Below, piece after piece: positions 1 through 5,847 of a DNA stretch of 5,847 bases. Position 1 is the first letter of the stretch, and every line of letters begins with the position of its first letter. The translations under genes and the position numbers were made by a program. The DNA lies in assembly GCA_903907305.1 (NCBI GenBank), contig CAIVNT010000475.1:1-5847 (forward strand). The letters are read 5' to 3'. Under the pieces are notes generated by a model that saw only the letters and a program-made list of their open reading frames with translations, was not told where the DNA came from and did no database searches. This DNA is from an uncultured Ignavibacteriota bacterium. Its GTDB lineage: Bacteria > Bacteroidota > Ignavibacteria > UBA10030 > UBA8401.

Positions 1-1
1 C

Positions 2-1621
2 GACGAAAACCAGAATATGCTGATGACCTACAGCCGTTCCGGCAGCAACGAGTATGCAGGCGCATTTGTTGCCGGCCGTAAGAAGAATGATCCTCCCGGA
101 ATTTCCTCATCCGTACCGATGCGTGAAGGATTGGGAAATTATGTTTTGACCTATGGCGGAACACGCAATCGTTGGGGTGATTACAGCGGTATCGGTCTCG
201 ATCCGTCCGACCAAAGCGTAATGTGGACACACACAGAATTTGCCACTGCAAGCAATACCTGGTCTACATGGATCAGCAAGAACAAGATCGGACCGATTCC
301 CGGTGCATTTGCAACATTGAGCAAAGCATCGTTGAACTTTGGAACAAAACTTGTCAATCAGGCAAGCGATACATTGGAAGTGACCGTCACCAACGACGGA
401 TTGGATTCATTGACATTGAATTCAATATCAGCGACAAGTTCGAACTACCAGATCTTTGGAAAACCGTCCACACCTTCCAAAGTACCAAGCCAGGGTGTTG
501 TATCTTTAAAGATCGTCTTCAAACCGACGGTCGGCGGAACGCTGAATGATTCCATCGTAATCAATACCAACGATGCAGCCAATCCTGTTCAAACCGTTAA
601 ACTTTCCGGCAGCGGATTCAAGATCACTCTCTCTCAGCAAGGGACGATCTATGCATCATCCGGTGCAACAGACGGCAGCAAATTGTATAATGTCAATTCA
701 TCAAACGGTGCTGCAACATCAATTGGTGCTATCGGACTTGCCAATATCGCATCTTTGCGCGTTCACCCGACCACAAAAGAAGTGATCGGTTTCGATCCGA
801 CAGGCACTGCTACCGGCGGATCGTTTTACCGCATCAGTTCTGACATCAGCAACATCCAACTCGTTTCGTCCACGACCATTTCGAATATGAAAGGTCTTGC
901 CTTCGAGAATGATTCCATGGTCTTTATGGGAGCGTTCAATGGAGCTGTCTACCGTGTCAATTATAAGACCGGTGTTGCAACTCTGATGGGCACGAACTCC
1001 GGAGTTCGTCCTTCCGGATTCGCACTGAATCCAGTTAACGGAACACTCTGGATGTCCACACGTTCATCTGCAGGAACTTCAGACGCCATCTATAAAGTCA
1101 ACCGAACCACAGGTATTGCTACAAAGGTCGGCAACGCAGGTACGGGCACAGACGTTCTGGATATCGTATTCGATAAGAACGGTAAATTATATGGTCTGGG
1201 AAATACCGGAACGGCTGTCAACAATCTTTTGGTGATCGATACGACGACCGGTGCTGCGACTGTCAAAGGACCGTTGGGACGTTCTAACGTTCTTGCCATC
1301 GCGTTGAATCCTGATGCAGTTGCTGCAGTAGGAACAACAGGCAAAACAGGAACACCAACAGAATTTGAAGTATATCAGAATTATCCGAATCCGTTCAACC
1401 CGATGACCACCATCAGATTCAGCGTACCAACGACAGTGAAAGTAGTACTGCGTGTGTATGATGCCATCGGAAGAGAAGTTTCAACACTGGCGGATGGATA
1501 CCGTGAACCCGGATTCTACACGGAATATTTTGACGGATCAAAAATGGCGAGCGGAGTATATTATTATAAACTTACTGCCGGTGCATTCACCGAGATCAAA
1601 AAAATGCTTCTCGTAAAATAA
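2..1621 (+). CDS. Secreted multidomain protein with choice-of-anchor-D domain, beta-propeller-like repeats and type IX secretion sorting domain (5' partial)
   Basis: The frame is open to the left edge, so the true start lies upstream; 539 C-terminal residues are visible and no signal peptide can be seen. Numbering from the first visible codon, residues ~1-100 contain NRWGDYSGIGLDPSD, a segment I associate with the end of large exported proteins of this phylum. Residues ~105-206 form a choice-of-anchor-D/ASPM-SPD-2-Hydin-like Ig domain (SLNFG..., VTNDG, LKIVFKPT, VKLSGSG). Residues ~208-439 hold about five degenerate repeats of the type LYxVNxxTGxATxxG, spaced 41-47 residues, which suggests beta-propeller blades. 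The last ~88 residues begin FEVYQNYPNPFNP and end GVYYYKL...KKMLLVK, the FlgD-like type A sorting domain recognised by the type IX secretion system. By family knowledge this C-terminal domain is removed and the protein is released or anchored at the cell surface. No catalytic motif is visible, so its role (adhesion, structural or binding) is unknown. A strong terminator follows directly, so it is the last gene of its transcript. Confidence 0.9.
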   Translation, partial: DENQNMLMTYSRSGSNEYAGAFVAGRKKNDPPGISSSVPMREGLGNYVLTYGGTRNRWGDYSGIGLDPSDQSVMWTHTEFATASNTWSTWISKNKIGPIPGAFATLSKASLNFGTKLVNQASDTLEVTVTNDGLDSLTLNSISATSSNYQIFGKPSTPSKVPSQGVVSLKIVFKPTVGGTLNDSIVINTNDAANPVQTVKLSGSGFKITLSQQGTIYASSGATDGSKLYNVNSSNGAATSIGAIGLANIASLRVHPTTKEVIGFDPTGTATGGSFYRISSDISNIQLVSSTTISNMKGLAFENDSMVFMGAFNGAVYRVNYKTGVATLMGTNSGVRPSGFALNPVNGTLWMSTRSSAGTSDAIYKVNRTTGIATKVGNAGTGTDVLDIVFDKNGKLYGLGNTGTAVNNLLVIDTTTGAATVKGPLGRSNVLAIALNPDAVAAVGTTGKTGTPTEFEVYQNYPNPFNPMTTIRFSVPTTVKVVLRVYDAIGREVSTLADGYREPGFYTEYFDGSKMASGVYYYKLTAGAFTEIKKMLLVK

Positions 1622-1636
1622 TCCTATCCAAAGGAG

Positions 1637-1671
1637 AAGGAGGTGCAGCATGGTTGCACCTCCTTTTTTTT
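1637..1671 (+). terminator. Intrinsic terminator after the secreted-protein gene
   Basis: A perfect 11-bp stem, AAGGAGGTGCA (1637-1647) with TGCACCTCCTT (1655-1665), encloses a 7-nt loop (GCATGGT) and is followed by an uninterrupted run of eight T (1664-1671). It lies 15 nt after the TAA at 1619-1621. The 5' arm of the stem contains the consensus Shine-Dalgarno AAGGAGG and the loop contains an ATG. Terminator function is the straightforward reading; the alternatives are treated as a finding. Confidence 0.92.
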
Positions 1672-1690
1672 ATCCATTTTTGCGATCCCC

Positions 1691-2239
1691 GTGAAAAAAA
1701 CGATCACCATTTTTAATGTATCACTGCTGCTCACGGTCATGCTCTTCCAAACCGTCGGGTATGTGATCATCCATCATGTGTGGATCGCAAAGAACCGTCA
1801 CGATGTGAAGATGACTATCATAAAAGAATTGTCGGATAGCGCACTCACGATCTTCCAACGATCGCTGCACGATCCAACCTCATCCATGGAATTTGAAAAT
1901 AAAGAAGAATTTAAATTGAAAGGTGAGATGTATGACCTTATCCGCACGGAGATCAAAAATGATACCGTATGGTATTACGCATACCATGATGAGAAAGAGA
2001 CAGCGCTGAATACATCACTTTCAGCCGAAGTGAATGAAAAAACTTCACATGATCCTGTTACAGCACAAACATCGATGAAACTTCTCAGTGTCGGACAGCT
2101 GCAATATCTTACCCCTGATTTCTTGATGCATTTTTTCCCATCTAAAACGCTCCTGTTCCGTCGTCTCAATGAACCGATGACGACCAATCCTATCAGTACC
2201 GTCTCAACACCGCCTCCGGAGATATTTCTTTTCATATAA
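1691..2239 (+). CDS. Uncharacterised membrane-anchored protein preceding a TonB-dependent receptor
   Basis: The product is 182 residues if it starts at GTG 1691 (MKKTITIFNVSLLLTVMLFQ). I chose this over the in-frame GTG at 1643 because 1643 lies inside the terminator stem, and because MKK plus a hydrophobic run (~5-28) makes a normal signal anchor or uncleaved signal peptide. No Shine-Dalgarno precedes 1691. The rest is soluble and probably periplasmic: EFKLKGEMYDLIRTEI (74-89) then VWYYAYHDEKETAL (93-106), ending with TPPPEIFLFI (173-182). There are no cysteines, but four His-Asp pairs (37-38, 60-61, 99-100, 120-121) and HH at 28-29. From memory, small proteins with a GKMYD-like core, a hydrophobic N-terminus and a C-terminal PPxx tail often sit before TonB-dependent receptors in Bacteroidota (compare the HYC_CC_PP family, whose HYC and CC motifs are missing here). 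Function is unknown. An accessory role for the downstream receptor is inferred from order alone. Confidence 0.75.
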   Translation: MKKTITIFNVSLLLTVMLFQTVGYVIIHHVWIAKNRHDVKMTIIKELSDSALTIFQRSLHDPTSSMEFENKEEFKLKGEMYDLIRTEIKNDTVWYYAYHDEKETALNTSLSAEVNEKTSHDPVTAQTSMKLLSVGQLQYLTPDFLMHFFPSKTLLFRRLNEPMTTNPISTVSTPPPEIFLFI

Positions 2240-2305
2240 CTGTAATGCAACTCCATCCGTCTTTGAGTATTCCATTAACTGCGGTTGGATATTTCTTTTA
2301 TGATG

Positions 2306-2311
2306 AAAGGA
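2306..2311 (+). promoter_or_regulatory. Ribosome binding site deciding the receptor start
   Basis: AAAGGA lies 5 nt before ATG 2317. The longer in-frame ATG at 2245 has no such site, and its extra 24 residues would put a non-signal-like sequence in front of a good signal peptide, so 2317 is preferred. Confidence 0.7.
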
Positions 2312-2316
2312 TCACT

Positions 2317-4488
2317 ATGCCGAGATATATTTTAAAAGCTGTACTGTTTTTTGTCTTCATCACATTCGTGTCTTCTCAAGAAAAAGATACAACATTCACA
2401 CTTCCAGGACTTGAAATAACTTCCACCCGGAAAGCAACAACATCATACAATGAACCGCTTGCCATATCCGTGGTGGGTGCAAAAGATTTCGCGAAAGGGA
2501 GAGGCTACGGATTGGATGATGCGCTTTCATTTGTGCCGGGTGTCTTTGCACAATCCCGTTACGGTAATCAGGATATCAGAATCACCATTCGTGGATTCGG
2601 CGCACGTGGTGCAGGGGAACGCTCGAATTCCGGGACATCTCGCGGTATTCGTTTGATGCTGGACGGATTTCCCGAGACAGAACCCGACGGCCGAACATCG
2701 TTCGATCATATCGATCTCAGCACCATGAATAAGATCGAAGTAATCCGATCCAATTCCTCGGCCTTGTGGGGAAATGGAGCAGGAGGTTTGGTAAGTGTCT
2801 CATCGAATACGTCATTCGAAAATCCATTTGTTGCCGTTCAGTCTTCTGTGGGAAGTTTCGGATTCAATAAGAATGTACTGTTGCTTGGGACAAATCTTGG
2901 AAATGGAAAATTCTTCTTGAATGTGAGCAACACGAATTCTGACGGATGGAGGGACCATTCACAAAGTATGCAGACATTATTGAATACAGGAATTGTTTCG
3001 CCAATCGGTGAAAGAACTACTTTAGGTGTTTTCGTCCTCGGCACATCCAATCTTTTCCATATTCCCGGTCCGCTGTCCCAAAAACAATTTGATGCAGATC
3101 CATCCCAATCACAGTCCGACACCAGTTATTATAGTCCAACGTATGTTCAACGAGACGAACGGCGCTTCAACCGTCTCGGCAGGATCGGTATTTCATTAAA
3201 TCATTCACTAGACAACATGAACAATTTCAGTGCAACAGTTTATGTCAATCCAAAATATCTGCAGCGTTCAGAACGGAACACATTCCGTGACTTCACCCGT
3301 TATCATGTCGGCGGAAGTTTTGTCTATCGAAATTCCACTTCGTTCACTGAGGAAATCTCTGCAACAACTACGGTCGGTACCGACGAAGCATATCAGGATG
3401 GTGCTATTCTTTTCTATCAATTAAAGAACGGTCAACGCGATTCCATCCTTGCGGACAATAAGCGGGAAGGTGCGAACAGTTTTGGTCTCTTTATTCAAGA
3501 GGATGTGAACCTGACTGAGAACATCATCCTTTCCGTCGGTGCCCGGTATGATAACGTCACTTACATCGCTGAGAATTTTATCACCCCGACACTGCTCTCC
3601 GATAAGAAGTCGTTCACAACGGTCTCACCGAAAGCGGGGATCGTTTATAAGATCAATCCCACTCAATCCGTCTATGCATCATTCGGCGGCGGTGTTGAAG
3701 TCCCGGCAGGGAATGAGACCGATCCGGCACAGGGGCAACCGAATTCACGTTCGATCAATCCGCTGCTGGAGCCGATCGTTTCCAAGACCTTTGAACTCGG
3801 AACGAAGCAATTCGTAGCATTCTCTTCGGGATTCATCCAGAGTGTTTCGTATGATGCCGCCGCATATTTCATCTCCACGACCAACGACATCGTTCCGTAT
3901 CAGAACGGACGCTTCTATCTATCAGCCGGTGAAACTCAACGGAAAGGTGTCGAACTCGAAGTAAGCGCACAATTTGATCTCGGATTGTCGTGGACAACAT
4001 CGTTGACCGTCTCGAACAACACATATACGGATTACACCATCGATTCAGTGTACACGAAGAGACCAATCGCTCTTTCTCTGAGCGGGAAGTCGATCAGTTA
4101 CAACGGAAACAACATCACCGGCTTGCCGGGACTCATGCTCCATAACCGGGTAAGGTATGATGCGTCATTCATTACGGGATTATTCGCCGAGATCACTTCG
4201 CAAAGCGTTGGTACGTATTTTGCCGATGATGCGAACAAACTGAATGTGCCGGCATACACGATCTTCAATACCTCACTCGGATATTCAGGGCGAGTCTCTA
4301 CAGGAAGTCCTTTAATATTGAATGCGTACATAACATTCAATAATATCGCCGATGTGAAATATGTCTCCTCTGCCTACATCAATCCTGATTACGGCCGTGT
4401 TGCTTCCACGAGCAAAGAAGCGATCTATCTTGAACCGGGTTTCCCGCAATATATCGTCGCATCCATTGGATTGGGATATACATTCTAA
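2317..4488 (+). CDS. TonB-dependent outer-membrane receptor
   Basis: This is a full-length receptor of 723 residues, a normal size for the family. A Sec signal peptide (MPRYILKAVLFFVFITFVSS) is likely cleaved before Gln21. A TonB-box-like stretch, LPGLEITSTR (29-38), follows with no carboxypeptidase-like N-terminal domain, so it is not of the SusC type. The plug (~42-163) shows LDDALSFVPGV, IRITIRGFGARG (87-98), LMLDGFPETEPDGRTSF and IEVIRSNSSALWGNGAGG (140-157). The remainder is beta-barrel and ends in the aromatic residue typical of outer-membrane proteins (GLGYTF). By family knowledge it imports a scarce ligand using TonB-ExbB-ExbD energy. The plug resembles FecA-like receptors, but the ligand cannot be read from sequence. 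The unknown protein ending at 2239 lies 77 nt upstream and is probably co-transcribed, since I see no convincing promoter in between. A terminator follows 8 nt after the stop. No frameshift or truncation is visible. Confidence 0.95.
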   Translation: MPRYILKAVLFFVFITFVSSQEKDTTFTLPGLEITSTRKATTSYNEPLAISVVGAKDFAKGRGYGLDDALSFVPGVFAQSRYGNQDIRITIRGFGARGAGERSNSGTSRGIRLMLDGFPETEPDGRTSFDHIDLSTMNKIEVIRSNSSALWGNGAGGLVSVSSNTSFENPFVAVQSSVGSFGFNKNVLLLGTNLGNGKFFLNVSNTNSDGWRDHSQSMQTLLNTGIVSPIGERTTLGVFVLGTSNLFHIPGPLSQKQFDADPSQSQSDTSYYSPTYVQRDERRFNRLGRIGISLNHSLDNMNNFSATVYVNPKYLQRSERNTFRDFTRYHVGGSFVYRNSTSFTEEISATTTVGTDEAYQDGAILFYQLKNGQRDSILADNKREGANSFGLFIQEDVNLTENIILSVGARYDNVTYIAENFITPTLLSDKKSFTTVSPKAGIVYKINPTQSVYASFGGGVEVPAGNETDPAQGQPNSRSINPLLEPIVSKTFELGTKQFVAFSSGFIQSVSYDAAAYFISTTNDIVPYQNGRFYLSAGETQRKGVELEVSAQFDLGLSWTTSLTVSNNTYTDYTIDSVYTKRPIALSLSGKSISYNGNNITGLPGLMLHNRVRYDASFITGLFAEITSQSVGTYFADDANKLNVPAYTIFNTSLGYSGRVSTGSPLILNAYITFNNIADVKYVSSAYINPDYGRVASTSKEAIYLEPGFPQYIVASIGLGYTF

Positions 4489-4495
4489 TTTCACC

Positions 4496-4533
4496 ATGCC
4501 GGGCAGCACACACACGCTGCCCGGTATTCTTTT
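4496..4533 (+). terminator. Intrinsic terminator after the receptor gene
   Basis: A GC-rich stem has a 9-bp perfect core, CCGGGCAGC (4499-4507) with GCTGCCCGG (4516-4524). It is extended by one G-T and two A-T pairs to 4496/4527, with an 8-nt (AC)4 loop. The T-rich tail TTCTTTT (4527-4533) is interrupted by one C. It separates the receptor from the hydrolase transcriptionally. Confidence 0.85.
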
Positions 4534-4547
4534 CGACCGCACCATAG

Positions 4548-4577
4548 TTGCATCTCAAAATCCCATCGCTTACTTTG
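4548..4577 (+). promoter_or_regulatory. Candidate Bacteroidota-type promoter for the hydrolase gene
   Basis: TTG (4548-4550), then 19 nt, then TTACTTTG (4570-4577). The Bacteroidota sigma-ABfr consensus is TTTG/TTG at -33 and TAnnTTTG at -7 with about 19-21 nt between them; the -7 element matches at five of its six fixed positions (A replaced by T). It lies just after a terminator and about 30 nt before the start codon, exactly where a promoter is needed. The predicted transcription start is near 4584. Confidence 0.45.
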
Positions 4578-4593
4578 ATGCAAAGATCAACAT

Positions 4594-4598
4594 AAGGA
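4594..4598 (+). promoter_or_regulatory. Ribosome binding site deciding the hydrolase start
   Basis: AAGGA lies 10 nt before ATG 4609, which is workable though slightly long. The in-frame TTG at 4600 would be only 1 nt from this site, so ATG 4609 is the better start. Confidence 0.5.
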
Positions 4599-4608
4599 AT
4601 TGAACAGT

Positions 4609-5667
4609 ATGGAAGCATTGAACAGACGGACATTCCTCCGCACTACAGTATTGACCGGAGCAGCTGCATTAGCGTTACCGGAATTCTCCGATGCGCAATC
4701 GAGACCGAGTATCGAACGAAAGACAGTCGTCATCTCCAGCGGAAACGGTATCGCTGCTACGGCGAAAGCAATGGAAATGATCCAGCAGGGAAACGATGCA
4801 CTTGATGCGGTCATTGCCGGTGTGAATATCGTTGAGAATGATCCCAATGATATGACGGTCGGTTATGGCGGACTTCCGAACGAAGAGGGAATCGTTGAAC
4901 TCGACTCATCCGTGATGCATGGTCCCACTCACAGGGCTGGTGCAGTTGCATCATTGCAGAACATAAAAAATCCCTCTCTGGTGGCAAAGATGGTGATGGA
5001 ACGGACCGACCATGTGCTTCTCGTCGGCGAAGGAGCGTTGAAATTTGCGCGCATGCACGGTTTTACGGAAGAGAATCTCCTGACGGAACAGTCCCGCGAA
5101 ATGTGGGTGAAATGGAAGGAGAATCTTTCCACTGAAGATGATTATCTGCCGCCGCACACGATCGATGATAAAAATATTGGTTCGAAGATGTCTGAAGTAA
5201 TGAAGACATACGGCACGATCAATTGTTTAGGCAAGGACCAACAAGGGAATATCTCCGGCGTTACAACTACGAGCGGAATGTCCTATAAGATCCCCGGACG
5301 CGTCGGCGATTCTCCGATCATCGGTGCAGGACTCTATGTTGACAATTCGGTCGGTGCTGCCGGTTCAACCGGCAGAGGAGAAGCGAATCTTGTCAGCTGC
5401 AGTTCTGTGCTCATCGTTGAATTCATGCGCCAGGGAAAATCCCCTGAGGAAGCATGTCTGATGGCGTGCAAACGGATCGTGGAACAAACAAAGATGAAAC
5501 GTCTTCAGGATGATCAAGGACGGCCGAATTTCAATGTGACATTCTACGCCATCAATAAACGCGGAGAACACGGAAGTGCCTCTATCTGGAATGGCGGAAC
5601 ATATTGTCTGAATGACGGAACTTCAAATAAAAAATCAGATTCAGCATTTCTTTATAAACGCATATAA
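4609..5667 (+). CDS. Tat-exported glycosylasparaginase-family (Ntn) hydrolase, N4-(beta-N-acetylglucosaminyl)-L-asparaginase-like
   Basis: The product is 352 residues, numbered from ATG 4609. NRRTFLR (5-11) followed by a hydrophobic segment (VLTGAAALALP) is a twin-arginine signal, so the enzyme is exported folded. The body matches glycosylasparaginase throughout: ALDAV...VENDP, VGYGGLP, IKNPSLVAKMVMERT, HVLLVGEGALKFA, TTTSG, RVGDSPIIGAGLYVDN. Family members self-cleave before a threonine that becomes the N-terminal nucleophile; here that is Thr203 in YGTINCL. Relative to it, Thr221 (+18), Arg231 (+28), Asp234 (+31) and Thr254 (+51) fall at the spacings I recall for the Flavobacterium enzyme (Thr152, 170, 180, 183, 203), so the active site looks intact. 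Differences: the His-Asp before the nucleophile is Tyr-Gly, and the N-terminal STWNFG substrate segment reads SSGNGI, losing the Trp and Phe. Specificity may therefore differ from GlcNAc-Asn; an isoaspartyl or other amidase substrate is possible. It is probably co-transcribed with the gene starting at 5691. Confidence 0.9.
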   Translation: MEALNRRTFLRTTVLTGAAALALPEFSDAQSRPSIERKTVVISSGNGIAATAKAMEMIQQGNDALDAVIAGVNIVENDPNDMTVGYGGLPNEEGIVELDSSVMHGPTHRAGAVASLQNIKNPSLVAKMVMERTDHVLLVGEGALKFARMHGFTEENLLTEQSREMWVKWKENLSTEDDYLPPHTIDDKNIGSKMSEVMKTYGTINCLGKDQQGNISGVTTTSGMSYKIPGRVGDSPIIGAGLYVDNSVGAAGSTGRGEANLVSCSSVLIVEFMRQGKSPEEACLMACKRIVEQTKMKRLQDDQGRPNFNVTFYAINKRGEHGSASIWNGGTYCLNDGTSNKKSDSAFLYKRI

Positions 5668-5678
5668 ATATATTGATT

Positions 5679-5685
5679 GGGGAAG
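5679..5685 (+). promoter_or_regulatory. Ribosome binding site of the last gene
   Basis: GGGGAAG precedes ATG 5691 by 5 nt (7 nt from the GGGGA core). It is the clearest evidence that the short downstream frame is a real gene. Confidence 0.6.
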
Positions 5686-5690
5686 TACTC

Positions 5691-5847
5691 ATGACAGAAG
5701 AAACTGGCTCCGCACAACCGGTGATCGACGAATTCAAAGGAAAACCGATCATCCGAATTCCGATCGTAGCGGATCCGAATCCCGAGACATCATGGCATTG
5801 GCTGACATTCGGCAAGAGCAAAGCGAAAGCGATCATCATGCATATCG
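5691..5847 (+). CDS. Small protein of unknown function (3' partial)
   Basis: 52 codons are visible and the frame stays open to the right edge. It begins MTEETGSAQPVIDEFKGKP, continues with IIRIPIVADPNPETSWHWL and TFGKSKAKAIIMHI, and has no signal peptide, so it is probably cytoplasmic. The pattern GKPxIxxP...(F/L)TFGxSKAKAIxxHI resembles, from memory, small (~60-70 residue) uncharacterised proteins common in Bacteroidota, Chlorobi and Acidobacteria; if so, only some 10-20 residues are missing. It has a good ribosome binding site and starts 23 nt after the hydrolase stop, with no terminator between, so the two are likely co-transcribed. No function can be assigned. Confidence 0.7.
   Translation, partial: MTEETGSAQPVIDEFKGKPIIRIPIVADPNPETSWHWLTFGKSKAKAIIMHI

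Noticed and set aside
1090..1344. Minus-strand open frame of 84 codons, and the other overlapping antisense or out-of-frame ORFs
   Set aside because: They lie within well-supported genes on the + strand, show no recognisable motif and lack plausible starts, so they are shadows of the coding frame.
1643..1690. Upstream GTG start at 1643 for the 182-residue protein
   Set aside because: It lies inside the terminator stem, and translating the stem and T-tract gives a low-complexity extension that would bury the clean MKK plus hydrophobic N-terminus.
2263..2297. Promoter in front of the receptor (TTGAGT at 2263-2268 with TTGGAT or TATTTC downstream)
   Set aside because: The -10 or -7 candidates match poorly or lie at the wrong spacing (24 nt from TTTG), so co-transcription with the preceding gene is simpler.
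2245..2316. Longer receptor start at ATG 2245
   Set aside because: There is no ribosome binding site, and the extra 24 residues do not look like a signal peptide; ATG 2317 has AAAGGA and an immediate signal sequence.
4508..4515. (AC)4 dinucleotide run as a microsatellite
   Set aside because: Four units only, and it forms the loop of the terminator; too short to suggest phase variation.
5738..5778. Imperfect inverted repeat in the last gene (ATTCCGATC ... GATCCGAAT)
   Set aside because: The arms are only 9 nt with a mismatch, inside coding sequence, and explained by recurring ATC/CCG/ATT codons; there is no T-tract or operator context.

Overview
The window looks like ordinary chromosome from a member of the Bacteroidota/Ignavibacteriota (FCB) group. 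The main reasons are a large secreted protein ending in an NYPNPFNP-type C-terminal sorting domain (type IX secretion), a TonB-dependent outer-membrane receptor, and a Bacteroidota-like promoter (TTG-N19-TTACTTTG). The Ignavibacteria/Kapabacteria side is my best guess from the NYPNPFNP signature and moderate GC, but this is not proven. All genes are on the + strand. I see no RNA gene, insertion sequence, CRISPR array or phage-like segment.

Layout. (1) Positions 2-1621 hold the C-terminal 539 residues of a secreted multidomain protein: a choice-of-anchor-D (ASPM/SPD-2/Hydin-like) immunoglobulin domain, a beta-propeller-like repeat region and the sorting domain. It ends at a strong intrinsic terminator (1637-1671). 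(2) A 182-residue membrane-anchored protein of unknown function (GTG start at 1691) begins only 19 nt after the terminator T-tract. It is followed after 77 nt by (3) a complete 723-residue TonB-dependent receptor (2317-4488), closed by a second GC-rich terminator (4496-4533). (4) A Tat-exported Ntn-hydrolase of the glycosylasparaginase family (4609-5667) has its own candidate promoter. It is followed after 23 nt by (5) the start of a small protein gene that runs off the right edge (5691-5847).

How they work together. The 182-residue protein and the receptor form a plausible uptake module for an unknown substrate, perhaps a metal or a metal complex. The hydrolase and the small protein form a second unit behind a terminator, so their adjacency to the receptor does not by itself show a shared pathway. 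No clearly new multi-gene system is visible. The most interesting points are the crowded 1637-1694 junction, where a terminator, a consensus Shine-Dalgarno, a 14-codon ORF, a possible promoter and a GTG start overlap. Also notable are the unannotated receptor-partner protein with four His-Asp pairs and the hydrolase whose cleavage-site and substrate-pocket residues differ from classical glycosylasparaginase.
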